Below, piece by piece: positions 26,183 to 36,764 of a stretch of DNA of 52,309 bases (position 1 is the stretch's first letter; the number at the start of each line of letters is the position of its first letter). The stretch is taken from assembly GCA_022827685.1 (NCBI GenBank), contig JAJEIH010000086.1, positions 1 through 52,309 of the forward strand, read 5' to 3'. Below the pieces are notes generated by a model that worked only from the letters and a program-made list of their open reading frames with translations, was not told where the DNA came from and did no database searches. Both the position numbers and the translations under genes were made by a program. This stretch comes from Alphaproteobacteria bacterium. GTDB lineage: Bacteria > Pseudomonadota > Alphaproteobacteria > Bin95.

Positions 26183-27172
26183 ATGAACCGGCGACGTTTC
26201 GGCCGCACGAATATCGAGATTTCCGAACTCACGCTCGGCGGCGGCTTCGTCGGCGGCCTGCTGCTGCACAAGCCGGACGAGGTGAAGCGGGAGTGCATCG
26301 CAGCCTGCCTCGACGCGGGCATGAACTGGATCGACACGGCCGCGGACTATGGCGGCGGCGAATCCGAGAAGGCGATCAGCTGGCTGATCGGCGAACTGCC
26401 GGCGGACAGGCGGCCCCGCATCAGCACCAAGGTCCGGCTCGACGCCTCGCGGCGCGACAACTTCCCGGACCAGGTACGCGCGTCGATGGAGGGCAGCCTG
26501 GAGCGGCTCAAGGTGGACCGGGTGGACCTGCTGATCCTCCACAACCCGCTGGTGCCGGAGCCCGACAACGCAACCTTGACGCTCGACGAGGCGCTCCGCG
26601 TCATGGACTGCTTCGACGAACTGCGCGGCGAGGGCCTGTTCGACCATGTGGGCTTCACCGCGCTCGGCGACGGCCCAACCGTCCGCGCCGCCGTCGCGTC
26701 GGGCCGCTTCGACATGGCGCAGGTCTATTACAACATGCTGAACCCGACGGCCGGCTTCGCCCTTGGCGGCGGGATGGGCGCCGGCTGGTCGGACTCGGAC
26801 TTCACCGGCCTGCTGGACGCCTGCCGGGAGCACGATGTGGGCGTGATGAACATCCGCATTTTCGCAGCCGGCGTGCTGGCGGCGGACGAGCGCCACGGGC
26901 GCGAAATCCCGATCACGGCCAATGCCGGAATGGAAGCGGAGGAAGCCCGTACCCGCGCGGTGCTGGGCGCGCTCGGCGAACGCGGCGAAACCCGCTCGCA
27001 GACGGCGGTCCGCTTCGGCCTCAGCCACCCGGCGGTCTCGACCGTGGTGTTCGGCGTCGCCGAGATGGCGCATGTCCACCAGGCGCTTGCGGCCCCCGGC
27101 CTCGGGCCGCTGGAGGAGGACGCGCTCGCCGCGCTCCGCCGCGCCTGGGCTTCCGATGCCTTCCGCGGTTAG
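26183..27172 (+). CDS. Aldo/keto reductase
   Basis: This 329-residue TIM-barrel oxidoreductase has the catalytic tetrad visible: Asp and Tyr in NWIDTAADYGGG, Lys in RISTKVRL, and His in LLILHNPL. The sequence type is close to the D-threo-aldose/pyridoxal dehydrogenase-like group of AKRs. The ATG at 26183 has CGGAGG 10 bases upstream. It lies between maiA and an FAD oxidoreductase on the plus strand, 9 bases before the latter. NAD(P)-dependent reduction or oxidation of a sugar or aldehyde is likely. Confidence 0.9.
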   Translation: MNRRRFGRTNIEISELTLGGGFVGGLLLHKPDEVKRECIAACLDAGMNWIDTAADYGGGESEKAISWLIGELPADRRPRISTKVRLDASRRDNFPDQVRASMEGSLERLKVDRVDLLILHNPLVPEPDNATLTLDEALRVMDCFDELRGEGLFDHVGFTALGDGPTVRAAVASGRFDMAQVYYNMLNPTAGFALGGGMGAGWSDSDFTGLLDACREHDVGVMNIRIFAAGVLAADERHGREIPITANAGMEAEEARTRAVLGALGERGETRSQTAVRFGLSHPAVSTVVFGVAEMAHVHQALAAPGLGPLEEDALAALRRAWASDAFRG

Positions 27173-27181
27173 GGTGCGCCG

Positions 27182-28447
27182 TTGACCGCCGACCACACAG
27201 ACTACGACGTTATCGTCGCCGGCGGCGGGTCGGCCGGCGTGGCGGCCGCCGTCGCCAGCGCGCGCATGGGCGCCAGAACCCTTCTTCTCGAACGCTACAA
27301 CTGCCTGGGCGGCGCGGCGACGATGCGCAATGTCGTCACCTATTGCGGCCTCTACACGCTTGGCGAGACCCCGCGCCGTGTCGTCGGCGGCATCGCCGAA
27401 GAGGTGATGCAGGGCCTGCGCAGGCAGGGCGCCGTCAGCGGGCCGCACCGGCATCGGGGCGTGTTCGTCACCTTCGAGCCGGAAGCGTTGAAACCCGTCC
27501 TCGACGACATGGCCGCCGCCGCCGGCGTGACGGTGATGTTCTCAAGTTTCGTTGCAGGCGCGGCGCGGAACGACGGCCGGATCGCGACCGTCACCGTCGC
27601 CGGCCATTCGGGCCTGGAGACCTTCTCCGCCAACGCCTTCGTGGACTGCACCGGCGAAGGCGACCTCGCGGCCTTCGCCGGGGCCAGCACCCGCTACGGC
27701 AACGGTGCGGACGTGAATCTCGGCACGCTCGGCACGCGGTTCGGCGGCATCGCGCCGTCCGTCCCCGTTACGGCCGAACGAATTGCGGCGGCGGTCGCGG
27801 ATTTCGGGCCGCGGGCCAGGGCGCTCACCAAGGACCGCGGCGTGGTCCCGCGCCTGCCCATATCGGGCGATGCCGTCGTCTATCTCGCCTCGGAGGACTA
27901 TGACCCGCGCGACAGCCTCTCCATGTCGGCAGCGGAAGCCCGGGGCCGGCGGCAGGCCTGGGTCTATCTGGAAGTGCTCCGGACGATCGAGGGCTGCGAG
28001 AACGCTTATCTCGTCGCAACGGGCCCCGAATTCGGCACGCGCGAATCACGCCATCTCAACTGCATGCGGCAACTCGCCTGGGCTGACATCGAGAACCGCG
28101 CCCGGTTCGAGGACTGCATCGCGCTCGGCGGCTGGGGCGCGGAATGGCACGACCGCGCCACATATGAGAGCAGCTTCGACTACCCGCCGGGCCGCGGCGC
28201 TTACGAGATACCGCTCGGCTGCCTGCGCAGCGCGGACACGGCGAACCTGTTCTGCGCCGGGCGCCTCGCCGACGGCGACCGGAAGGCCGGCGCCGCCATC
28301 CGGGTCATGGGCACCGCCTTCGCCACCGGCCAGGCCGCCGGCATCGCGGCCGCGCTCGAAGCCGACGGGCGCTTTGCGGTCTCCGCCGTGCAGGCCGCGC
28401 TGAAGCGGCAGGACGCAATCCTCGACCCCGCCGACATCCCGGGGTGA
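27182..28447 (+). CDS. FAD-dependent oxidoreductase (FAD_oxidored family)
   Basis: This 421-residue protein starts with a Rossmann fold (VIVAGGGSAGVAAAVASARMG) ending in the LLLERYNCLGG stretch, typical of the FAD_oxidored family. A second FAD contact is FVDCTGEGDLAAFAG. The C-terminal part contains IPLGCLRSADTANLFCAGR, then MGTAFATGQAAGIAAAL. It begins with TTG 27182, nine bases after the reductase stop; a poor ribosome site suggests coupling to that gene. The substrate is unknown. It is convergent with the carbamoylase gene across 19 bases. Confidence 0.88.
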   Translation: MTADHTDYDVIVAGGGSAGVAAAVASARMGARTLLLERYNCLGGAATMRNVVTYCGLYTLGETPRRVVGGIAEEVMQGLRRQGAVSGPHRHRGVFVTFEPEALKPVLDDMAAAAGVTVMFSSFVAGAARNDGRIATVTVAGHSGLETFSANAFVDCTGEGDLAAFAGASTRYGNGADVNLGTLGTRFGGIAPSVPVTAERIAAAVADFGPRARALTKDRGVVPRLPISGDAVVYLASEDYDPRDSLSMSAAEARGRRQAWVYLEVLRTIEGCENAYLVATGPEFGTRESRHLNCMRQLAWADIENRARFEDCIALGGWGAEWHDRATYESSFDYPPGRGAYEIPLGCLRSADTANLFCAGRLADGDRKAGAAIRVMGTAFATGQAAGIAAALEADGRFAVSAVQAALKRQDAILDPADIPG

Positions 28448-28466
28448 AGGGGGACAAAAGGCGGCG

Positions 28467-29390
28467 CTATTCCTTCGGCGCGGCGATCAGGCCGTAATGC
28501 TGCGGCTGGCGGTGCAGGGCGAAATCGAAGATCTGGCGGCGGATTTCGTCGCAGCGGTCGAGGTCGCAATCGGCCACCACCACCTCGTCGTCCACGCCCT
28601 GGGCCATGGCGACGATCTCGCCCGTCGGCGCGACGATGACGCTCTGGCCGATGAGGTCGCAGCCCTCCTCCCGGCCCGCCTTGGCGACGCCCACCACCCA
28701 GTTGCCGTTCTGGTAGGCGCCGGCCTGCATGGAGAGGTGGTTGTGGAACCACATCAGGTGGTCGTGCTCGGGCACCGGCGGGTTGTGGGTCGGGGTGTTG
28801 TAGCCGAGCATGACCAGATCGACCCCCTGCAGGCCCATCACCCGGTAGGTCTCCGGCCAGCGGCGGTCGTTGCAGATGCACATGCCCATCCTGCCGCCGA
28901 AGGCCTCGAATACGGGGAAGCCCAGGTCGCCGGGCTCGAAATAGGCCTTCTCCAGATGCTGGAACGGCCGCCAGGGCTCGTGCTCGGCATGGCCGGGCAG
29001 ATGGACCTTGCGGTATTTGCCGACGATCCCGCCCTTGCCGTCCACCAGGATCGAGGTGTTGAACCGCCGTTTGCCGCCGCCCGGTTCGCGGACGAGTTCC
29101 GCATAGCCGAGATAGAAGCCCACCCCGAGTTCCGCCGCCAGTTCAAACAGCGGGCGCACGGCCGCATTCGGCATTTCGGTCTCGTAGAAGGCGTCGAGCT
29201 CCGCTTCGTCCTCCAGATACCAGCGCGGAAAGAAGCTCGTAAGCGCGAGTTCGGGAAAGACCACGACCTGCGCGCCCTTGGCATAGGCCTCGCGCATCAT
29301 CTCGCACATGCGCGCGACGCAGGACTGGCGCGACTCCTCGCGGGCGATGGGGCCCATCTGGGCGGCGGCAACGCCTATCCGTCTGGCCAT
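28467..29390 (-). CDS. hyuC: N-carbamoyl-D-amino-acid hydrolase (D-carbamoylase)
   Basis: This 307-residue nitrilase-superfamily amidohydrolase has its triad at Glu47 (VVFPELAL), Lys128 (KYRKVHLPG) and Cys173 (CICNDRRWPE). Much of the protein follows the Agrobacterium D-carbamoylase closely, for example TSFFPRW, HEPWRPFQHLEKAYFEPGD, YNTPTHNPPVPEHDH and the terminal HRQPQHYGLI. That enzyme hydrolyses N-carbamoyl-D-amino acids to free D-amino acids, CO2 and ammonia. It lies 19 bases after the last ABC-transporter gene on the same strand, so it probably belongs to the importer operon. No D-hydantoinase (HyuH/DhT) is present; the hyuAB pair at 47907-51785 is a different family. Confidence 0.94.
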   Translation of the reverse strand: MARRIGVAAAQMGPIAREESRQSCVARMCEMMREAYAKGAQVVVFPELALTSFFPRWYLEDEAELDAFYETEMPNAAVRPLFELAAELGVGFYLGYAELVREPGGGKRRFNTSILVDGKGGIVGKYRKVHLPGHAEHEPWRPFQHLEKAYFEPGDLGFPVFEAFGGRMGMCICNDRRWPETYRVMGLQGVDLVMLGYNTPTHNPPVPEHDHLMWFHNHLSMQAGAYQNGNWVVGVAKAGREEGCDLIGQSVIVAPTGEIVAMAQGVDDEVVVADCDLDRCDEIRRQIFDFALHRQPQHYGLIAAPKE

Positions 29391-29409
29391 GGCGGTCTCC
29401 TTCCGGGCT

Positions 29410-30401
<992 letters not shown>

Positions 30402-30405
<4 letters not shown>

Positions 30406-31409
30406 GCCGCCTGCTCCGCCACCCGTTCCCATTCCCAGCACGCGACAAGGCGGCCCCCGTCCCGATCTTCAAGCTCCGGCACCTCGGCCCGGCACCTGTC
30501 CTGCGCGAAGGGACAGCGCGGCGCGAAGGTGCAGCCCGGCATTTCCTGCCTGAGCGACGGCACCACGCCCGGTATCTCTGCAAGGCGTCCTCTCCCGCCC
30601 GCGAGCGCCCGCGCGGCGAGCTTGGGGATCGAGCCCATGAGGCCGAGCGTGTAGGGATGCAGCGGCCGCGCGAAGAGGTCCGCCACCGCCGCCTCTTCCA
30701 CCTTGCGCCCGGCATACATGACCACGACGCGCTGCGCCGTCTCCGCCACCACGCCCAGATCGTGGGTGATGAACACGATGGCCGCGCCGATCTGCTCCTT
30801 CAACTGGAGCATGAGGTCCAGAATCTGGGCCTGGATCGTGACATCGAGCGCGGTGGTCGGCTCGTCGGCAATCAGGATCGACGGGTTGCAGGCAAGCGCC
30901 ATGGCGATCATCACCCGCTGGCGCATGCCGCCCGAAAGCTGGTGGGGATATTCGCTGGCGCGGCGCCGGGGCTCGGGTATCTGCACGATGTCCAGCATCT
31001 CCACCGCGCGCTCGGCGGCGGCGCGGCGGCCGAGGCCCTGGTGCAGCTCCAGCGATTCCGCAATCTGGCGGCCCACCGGCATGACGGGATTGAGCGAGGT
31101 CATCGGCTCCTGGAAGATCATGGAAATCCGGTTGCCCCGGATATCCCGCATCCGCTCTTCGGTCGCCTGTAACAGGTCCTCGCCGTCGAACAGGATACGC
31201 CCCGCCTCGATTTTCGCAGGCGGAACGGGCAGCAGGCGGAGCACGGACATGGCCGTCACGCTCTTGCCGCAGCCGGACTCGCCGACGATGGAAAGCGTCT
31301 CGCCCCTGTCCACCCGGATCGACACGCCGTCCACGGCCCGCACGATGCCGTCGCGGGTGTGGAAATGCGTCTTGAGGCCGTCGATCTCGAGGATTGCGCC
31401 GTTCGCCAT
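30402..31409 (-). CDS. Dipeptide/oligopeptide ABC transporter ATPase (DppD type)
   Basis: This 335-residue ATPase has Walker [11 protein letters not shown]-loop region [13 protein letters not shown], signature LSGGMRQRV and Walker [13 protein letters not shown]. Its C-terminal cysteine cluster is [14 protein letters not shown]. It is the partner of the DppF-type ATPase encoded immediately downstream with a four-base overlap. It lies four bases after the inner permease gene, so all five transport genes appear to form one transcript. Confidence 0.93.
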
Positions 31410-31413
31410 CGGA

Positions 31414-32313
31414 CTACATCCGCCGGGCGATGCGGGGGTCGAGGGAGTCGCGCAGCCCGTCTCCGAGTATGTTCACCGCCAGGACGGTGACGGCCAGGAA
31501 GATGCCGGGGAAGAAGATCATCCAGGGCGCGAACTGGAAGTAGGTCCGCCCCTCGGCCATGATGTTGCCCCAGCTCGGGATTTCGGGCGGCGTGCCGGCC
31601 CCGAGGAAGGACAGGATCGCCTCGATCACCACCGCCGAGGCGCACACATAGGTCGCCTGCACGATCAGCGGGGCGAGCGTGTTCGGCAGGATGTGCTTCA
31701 GCAGGATCTTGGGCAGTTTCGTCCCGACCGAGACGGCGGCCTCCACATAGGGCTGTTCGCGCACGGTCAGCACAACGGCGCGGACGAGGCGCACGACGCG
31801 CGGAATCTCCGGGATCGAGATCGCGATGATGACATTCACGATGCTGGCGCCGGCCAGGCTGATGAGGGCGATTGCGAGCAGCACGCCCGGTATGGCCATC
31901 AGGCCGTCCATGACCCGCATCACGACCGCATCGACCCAGCGGATATAGCCCGCCACCAGGCCGACCGAGAGCCCGATCACGGTGCTGATTACCGCCACCG
32001 CAAGCCCCACCATGAGCGAGATCTGGCCCCCGTAAATGGTGCGCGCATAGACGTCGCGGCCGAGGAAGTCGGCGCCGAACCAGAAGGCTTCGCTGGGCGG
32101 CTTCAGGCGGTTGATCGGGTTGAGCCTGAGCGGGTCGGGGGCAATCAGGGGCGCCGCCACCGCAGCCAGGGCCATGAGGATCAGGATGCCCCCTCCGACG
32201 ATCACGGTCGGGTGGCGGCGCGAATATTCCCGGAAGCGCGCCCAGGCGTCGGGGCGCGGGCCCTCGTCCTCGACCTCGCCGGGGAACGCGGCGACTTGCG
32301 GCGCGTCGGCCAT
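31414..32313 (-). CDS. Dipeptide/oligopeptide ABC transporter permease (DppC type)
   Basis: This 299-residue membrane protein has an N-terminal cytoplasmic segment of about 35 residues and then about six transmembrane helices. It contains the DppC-type [22 protein letters not shown] stretch (here split by the window's reading) and the EAA loop [21 protein letters not shown], which contacts the ATPase. The ATG at 32313 shares one base with the TGA of the other permease gene (TGATG). It forms the pore with the DppB-type subunit. Confidence 0.92.
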   Translation of the reverse strand: MADAPQVAAFPGEVEDEGPRPDAWARFREYSRRHPTVIVGGGILILMALAAVAAPLIAPDPLRLNPINRLKPPSEAFWFGADFLGRDVYARTIYGGQISLMVGLAVAVISTVIGLSVGLVAGYIRWVDAVVMRVMDGLMAIPGVLLAIALISLAGASIVNVIIAISIPEIPRVVRLVRAVVLTVREQPYVEAAVSVGTKLPKILLKHILPNTLAPLIVQATYVCASAVVIEAILSFLGAGTPPEIPSWGNIMAEGRTYFQFAPWMIFFPGIFLAVTVLAVNILGDGLRDSLDPRIARRM

Positions 32314-33254
32314 CAGTAGCGGATCCTCGGGTCGAGAACGGTGTAGGAGAGGTCGATGACGAGGTTCACGATCACATAGGCGCCCGAGAAGATCAGGATG
32401 ACGCCCTGGATGATCGGGTAGTCGCGCCGCAGCACGGCGTCGATGGTGAGCCGCCCGAGGCCCGGAATGTTGAAGACGCTCTCCGTCACCACCACGCCGC
32501 CGATCAGGAGCGCGATGCCGATGCCGATGATGGTGACGATGGGCACCGAGGCGTTGCGGAGCGCGTGGCGGATGAGGAGCGCGTTGTTGTCGAGGCCCTT
32601 CGCTCTCGCCGTGCGCATGTAGTCCTCGGTCAGCACCTCCAGCATGCTGGCCCGGGTGATGCGGGCGATGAGCGCCACATAGATGATGCCGAGCGCGACC
32701 GTGGGCAGCGTTATGGAGCGCAGGAACGGCCAGAACCCCTCGCCGATGGGCTTGTAGCCCTGCACAGGGAACCAGCCCAGCGTGATCGAGAAGAGCCACA
32801 TCATGGCGTAGCCGATGACGAAGACCGGCACCGAGAAGCCCAGCACGGCGAAGACCATGATGACCCGGTCCGTCAGCGTGCCCGCGCGCCAGGCCGCGAT
32901 CACGCCCATCGGCACGGCGACGAGGATGGCGAAGATGATGGTGGCGATGGCGAGCGCGAGCGTCGGCTCGAGCCGCTGGCCGATCAGCTTGGCGACCGGC
33001 AGGTTGGAGAAGATCGAGGTGCCGAGATCGCCCGAGAGCAACGCCCCCACCCAGCTGAAGAACTGGACATGGAGCGGCTCATTCAGGCCGAGATTCTCCC
33101 GGATTTTCTCGATGTCCTCGGGCCGCGCATAGTCGCCGGCGATGACCACGGCAGGGTCGCCCGGCGTCAGGTGCAGCAGCAGGAAGACGGCAATGCCCAC
33201 GACCGCCATGACGGGCAGCGTCGCCAGCAGCCGGCGGGCGATATAGGCGTACAT
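32313..33254 (-). CDS. Dipeptide/oligopeptide ABC transporter permease (DppB type)
   Basis: This 313-residue protein begins YIARRLLATLPVMAVVGIAVF, the usual DppB N-terminal helix. It continues with LLHLTPGDPAVVIAGDYA, six helices and the EAA region. Its C-terminus LVIDLSYTVLDPRIRY is diagnostic. It follows the binding-protein gene after 65 bases that contain a strong hairpin, a common way to lower permease expression relative to the binding protein. Confidence 0.93.
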   Translation of the reverse strand: MYAYIARRLLATLPVMAVVGIAVFLLLHLTPGDPAVVIAGDYARPEDIEKIRENLGLNEPLHVQFFSWVGALLSGDLGTSIFSNLPVAKLIGQRLEPTLALAIATIIFAILVAVPMGVIAAWRAGTLTDRVIMVFAVLGFSVPVFVIGYAMMWLFSITLGWFPVQGYKPIGEGFWPFLRSITLPTVALGIIYVALIARITRASMLEVLTEDYMRTARAKGLDNNALLIRHALRNASVPIVTIIGIGIALLIGGVVVTESVFNIPGLGRLTIDAVLRRDYPIIQGVILIFSGAYVIVNLVIDLSYTVLDPRIRY

Positions 33255-33266
33255 TCAGGTCCGATC

Positions 33267-33308
33267 CGAAAAAGACGCCGCCGGGCGGGAACGGCCCCGC
33301 CCGGCGGC
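33267..33308 (-). terminator. Intra-operon hairpin with T-run between binding protein and permease genes
   Basis: A perfect 13-bp stem is formed by 33277-33289 and 33296-33308 with a 6-base loop. On the minus strand it is followed by GTCTTTTTCGG. This has the form of an intrinsic terminator. Within an ABC operon it would let some transcripts end, or protect the binding-protein mRNA, giving more binding protein than permease. Confidence 0.8.
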
Positions 33309-33319
33309 TCCGGAACTCG

Positions 33320-34927
33320 TCATCCGGAGTCCTTGGAGATATTCCAGAAGAACGGCACCGGCGAGACCAGCACGCCCTTCAGGCCCTTGCGCCAGGCCAC
33401 CGGCTGGAACCACTGGCCATAGTTCACATAAGGCACCACGTGGTCGAAGAGGCGGCCCTGCAACTCGTCGATGATCGCCTTCTTCTTCATCGGGTCCGCT
33501 TCGCGGGCAAAATCGTCGCGAAGCATCTCGGTCTTCTCGTCCGTCGGCCAGCCGAACCAGGCCCTTTCGACACCGCCGCCCGACACGCCGATATTGGCGA
33601 TAGGCGAGGTGGCGTCCGCACCCGTCGCATAGGTGTGGAAGATGTTCCAGCCGCCGTCGGCCGGGCTCTTCTTTTCCGCGCGCCGGGAGGTCAGCGTGGA
33701 CCAGTCCATCGCCTGCACTTCCACATCCATGCCGATGTCGCGCAGCACCTGCGCCGTCACCAGCGCAGCGGCGTTCAGCACCGGAATGTCCGTGGACTGC
33801 ATCAGGATGATCTTCTCACCCTTGTAGCCAGCCTCGGCGAGGAGCTGTTTGGCCATCTCCGGATCGTGCGACTGGAGCGCCCCGACCCCGACATCCGACT
33901 CGTTCGGCGTGCCGCAGATGAAGTAGGCGGCGCATTCCTTGTAGAGCTTGGGGTCGCCGACGATGGCTTGCAGATACACCGCCTGGTTCACGGCGTAGAG
34001 CAGCGCCTGGCGCGCCTTCGGGTTGTCGAAGGGCGGGTGCAGGTGGTTCGGCCGGAGCCAGCCCTGCGTGCCGAGCGGGTCGATCACCGCGAGTTCGACA
34101 TTCTCGTCCTGCTCCAGCAGCTGCACCATATCGACGGCCGGGGTCTCCCAGAGATCGACCTCGCCGTTGATGAGCGCGTTCATCGCCGTCGCGGGGTCGG
34201 GGATGTAGATCCACTCGACCCGGTCGAAATGCACGACCTTGCCGCCGGCGGCGCCTGAAGCGGGCTCGCTGCGCGGCACATAGTCCTCGTTCTTTGCATA
34301 AACGACCTTGGCGCCCGGCACCCACTCTTCCTTGACGAAGCGGAACGGCCCGGAGCCGATGACTTCCGGCACCTGCTGGTTCGGGTCCGTCTCGGCGTGC
34401 TCCTTCTTCATCATGAAGGGGGTGTTGGAGCTGATCTTGCCGATCGAGTCGAGGACCAGGCCGTAAGGCTCGTTGAGCGTGAGCGTGAAGGTCTTGTCGT
34501 CGACCGCCTTCAGCTCCTTGGTGAAGTCCATGAGCTTCTGGCCCATGCCGTCCTTCTGGCCCCAGCGTTTGATGGAGGCCACGCAGTCCTCGGCCTTCAC
34601 CGGGTCGCCGTCATGCCATTTGAGGCCGTCGCGCAAGGTGAAGGTATAGACGAGGCCGTCGTCGCTGACGGAATGCTCGCCGACCATCTGCGGGTGGATG
34701 TTCAGCTTTTCGTCCTGGGCGAAAAGCGTGTCGTACACCATGTAGCCGTGGTTGCGAGTGATGTAGGCCGTGGTCCAGATCGGATCCAGGTTCTTCAGGT
34801 CGGCATGCGGCACGATGCGCAGCACCGACTCCGCCGATGCCGGCCCGACGCCGAGGCCCAGCGCCATCGGCGCCGCAGCCAGCGCGGCAAGCGCCGCGCG
34901 CCGTGTCGCGGTTAAGAGTCGTGGCAT
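33320..34927 (-). CDS. ABC transporter substrate-binding protein (family 5, peptide type)
   Basis: This 535-residue periplasmic protein has a signal peptide with a twin-arginine-like start (TATRRAALAALAAAPMALGLG, cleaved near ASA). The family 5 pattern follows: LRIVPHADLKNLDPIWTTAYITRNH, then LRDGLKWHDGDPVKAEDCVAS and IGSGPFRFVKEEWVPG. Family members bind di- and oligopeptides, opines, glutathione or other amino-acid derivatives. The ATG at 34927 has GGAGGA upstream. As first gene of the importer and carbamoylase operon it probably sets its specificity, perhaps for an N-carbamoyl or peptide-like compound. Confidence 0.93.
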   Translation of the reverse strand: MPRLLTATRRAALAALAAAPMALGLGVGPASAESVLRIVPHADLKNLDPIWTTAYITRNHGYMVYDTLFAQDEKLNIHPQMVGEHSVSDDGLVYTFTLRDGLKWHDGDPVKAEDCVASIKRWGQKDGMGQKLMDFTKELKAVDDKTFTLTLNEPYGLVLDSIGKISSNTPFMMKKEHAETDPNQQVPEVIGSGPFRFVKEEWVPGAKVVYAKNEDYVPRSEPASGAAGGKVVHFDRVEWIYIPDPATAMNALINGEVDLWETPAVDMVQLLEQDENVELAVIDPLGTQGWLRPNHLHPPFDNPKARQALLYAVNQAVYLQAIVGDPKLYKECAAYFICGTPNESDVGVGALQSHDPEMAKQLLAEAGYKGEKIILMQSTDIPVLNAAALVTAQVLRDIGMDVEVQAMDWSTLTSRRAEKKSPADGGWNIFHTYATGADATSPIANIGVSGGGVERAWFGWPTDEKTEMLRDDFAREADPMKKKAIIDELQGRLFDHVVPYVNYGQWFQPVAWRKGLKGVLVSPVPFFWNISKDSG

Positions 34928-35050
34928 GTTCCCTTGTCCTCCTCTTGACTCCCGAGTCGGCCGTCCAGCACCGCTGCCGAGCCGGCCGAGCGGCAATGCA
35001 AGCACGGTTACGCTTGCTTGTCGATGTTGCCAGCGGACGTCCTGTAGGCG

Positions 35051-35076
35051 GCAATGTCGCGGGCCCGCGACATTGC
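35051..35076. promoter_or_regulatory. 26-bp perfect palindrome between divergent operons
   Basis: GCAATGTCGCGGG (35051-35063) is followed immediately by its exact reverse complement (35064-35076). It lies in the 182-base gap between the minus-strand importer operon (start 34927) and the plus-strand GMC gene (start 35110). The lack of a loop suits a site for a dimeric regulator more than a terminator. TTGCGC at 35073-35078 and TATGGT at 35095-35100, 16 bases apart, could be a plus-strand promoter abutting the palindrome. Only nine bases would then separate the -10 from the ATG, implying a leaderless or very short 5' end. Confidence 0.6.
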
Positions 35077-35109
35077 GCGGCGGCGCGCCTCCTCTATGGT
35101 CCTTCGTCC

Positions 35110-36747
35110 ATGACCGACAGCTTCGACTATGTGATCGTCGGCTCCGGCACGGCCGGGTCCGTGCTGGCCGCCCGGCTGGCGGCAGGCGGCATCCATTCCG
35201 TGTGCGTGCTGGAGGCCGGGCCGCCGGACCGCCATCCGTTCATCCACATCCCGGCCGGCTTCATGAAGACGCTGACGAACCCGGCGGTGAACTGGCTCTA
35301 TTCCACCGAGCCGAGCGAGTGGACCGGCGGCCGGCGCATCCTGGCGGCGCGCGGCAAGACGCTCGGCGGCTCCAGCTCGATCAACGGCCATATCTACAAT
35401 CGCGGCCAGCGGCTCGACTATGACGGCTGGGCGCAGCTCGGCAATCGCGGCTGGGGCTATGCCGACGTGCTGCCCTATTTCAAGCGCACGGAGAGGCGCA
35501 TCGGCGAGGGCGACGACACCTTCCGCGGGCGCGAGGGCGGCCTGGTCGTGACCGACAACCCCTACCGCCACCCGCTCTGCGAGGCGTTCATCGAGGGCGC
35601 CGTCGGGCTCGGCATTCCCCGCAACCCGGACTACAACGGCGCCGAGCAGGACGGCGTCGGCTATTTCCAGCGCGCGATCCACAACGGCCGGCGGGTGAGC
35701 GCGGCGCGCGGTTTCCTGCATCCGGCCATGCGCAAGCGCGGCAACATGCTGGACGTGCGCACCCACGCCCATGCGACGAGCATCCTGTTCAAGGGCAGGC
35801 GCGCCGTCGGCGTGCGCTACCGGACCGACGGCAACCCCTACGAGGTGCGCGCCCGCCGCGAGGTCATCCTCTGCGGCGGCACGGTCAACTCGCCCCAATT
35901 GCTGCAGGTCTCGGGCGTGGGGCCGCCCGAATTGCTGCGCAGCCACGGCATCCCCGTGCATCACGCGCTGCCCGGCGTCGGCGAGAACCTGCACGACCAC
36001 TATGCCGTCCGGATCGTCGCGCGGGTCAGGGACATGGAGACGATCAACCAGCGCGTCCGGGGTCCCGCCTTCCTGGCGGAAGCCGCCCGCTACTTCGCCG
36101 GCGGCACGAGCGTGCTGGGGCTCGCGCCGTCGCTGGTGCATGTGTTCTGGAAGTCCGACCCGTCGCTCGACAAGGGCGACCTCCAGATGACCTTTACGCC
36201 GGCCAGCTACAGGGAAGGCGTGCAGGCCGCGCTCGACGACCATCCCGCCATGACGATCGCGCCCTGGCAGCAGCGGCCGGAGAGTCGGGGCCATATCCGC
36301 ATCACCTCCGCCGACCCCCTGGCGCCGCCCGAAATCCAGCCCAACTACCTCGCCCACGAGATGGACCGGCAGGTGCTGTTGAAAGGGCTTAGGCTGGCCC
36401 GCCGCCTGCTGCGCACGCCGGAGCTGGCGCCCTACAACGCCGGAGAGGAGTATCCGGGCGACGGCGTCGAGAGCGACGACGAGTGGCTCGACGTCGCCCG
36501 CCAGCGGGGCACCACCACCTTCCACCTGGTGGGGAGCTGCCATATGGGGCCGGACACCGATCCGCTCGCCGTTGTGGACGACAGCCTGCGCATCCGTGGG
36601 CTGGACGGCCTCCGGGTCGCCGACGCCTCGATCATTCCGCGCATGCCGTCGGCCAATACCAACGCCGCCACCTTCATGATCGCGGAGAAGGCGGCCGACA
36701 TGATCCTCGACCGGGCGGCGCCCCCGCCCGTCACCCTTCCCGACTGA
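35110..36747 (+). CDS. GMC-family FAD-dependent oxidoreductase, second copy
   Basis: This 545-residue protein is laid out like the protein encoded at 650-2242. The Rossmann motif GSGTAG is at 11-16, GMC signature 1 is around LGGSSSINGHIYNRG, and signature 2 is GGTVNSPQLLQVSGVG. The active pair is His472 (TFHLVGSCHMG) and Asn518 (SANTNAA). The Pro after the His in the first copy is Leu here. Long shared stretches such as DYDGWAQLGNRGW mark the two as paralogues. No ribosome site precedes the ATG at 35110. It is followed after 17 bases by a TRAP permease gene, which suggests that it works on an imported alcohol or acid precursor. Confidence 0.93.
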   Translation: MTDSFDYVIVGSGTAGSVLAARLAAGGIHSVCVLEAGPPDRHPFIHIPAGFMKTLTNPAVNWLYSTEPSEWTGGRRILAARGKTLGGSSSINGHIYNRGQRLDYDGWAQLGNRGWGYADVLPYFKRTERRIGEGDDTFRGREGGLVVTDNPYRHPLCEAFIEGAVGLGIPRNPDYNGAEQDGVGYFQRAIHNGRRVSAARGFLHPAMRKRGNMLDVRTHAHATSILFKGRRAVGVRYRTDGNPYEVRARREVILCGGTVNSPQLLQVSGVGPPELLRSHGIPVHHALPGVGENLHDHYAVRIVARVRDMETINQRVRGPAFLAEAARYFAGGTSVLGLAPSLVHVFWKSDPSLDKGDLQMTFTPASYREGVQAALDDHPAMTIAPWQQRPESRGHIRITSADPLAPPEIQPNYLAHEMDRQVLLKGLRLARRLLRTPELAPYNAGEEYPGDGVESDDEWLDVARQRGTTTFHLVGSCHMGPDTDPLAVVDDSLRIRGLDGLRVADASIIPRMPSANTNAATFMIAEKAADMILDRAAPPPVTLPD

Positions 36748-36764
36748 CAGGACAAGCCCGGACC

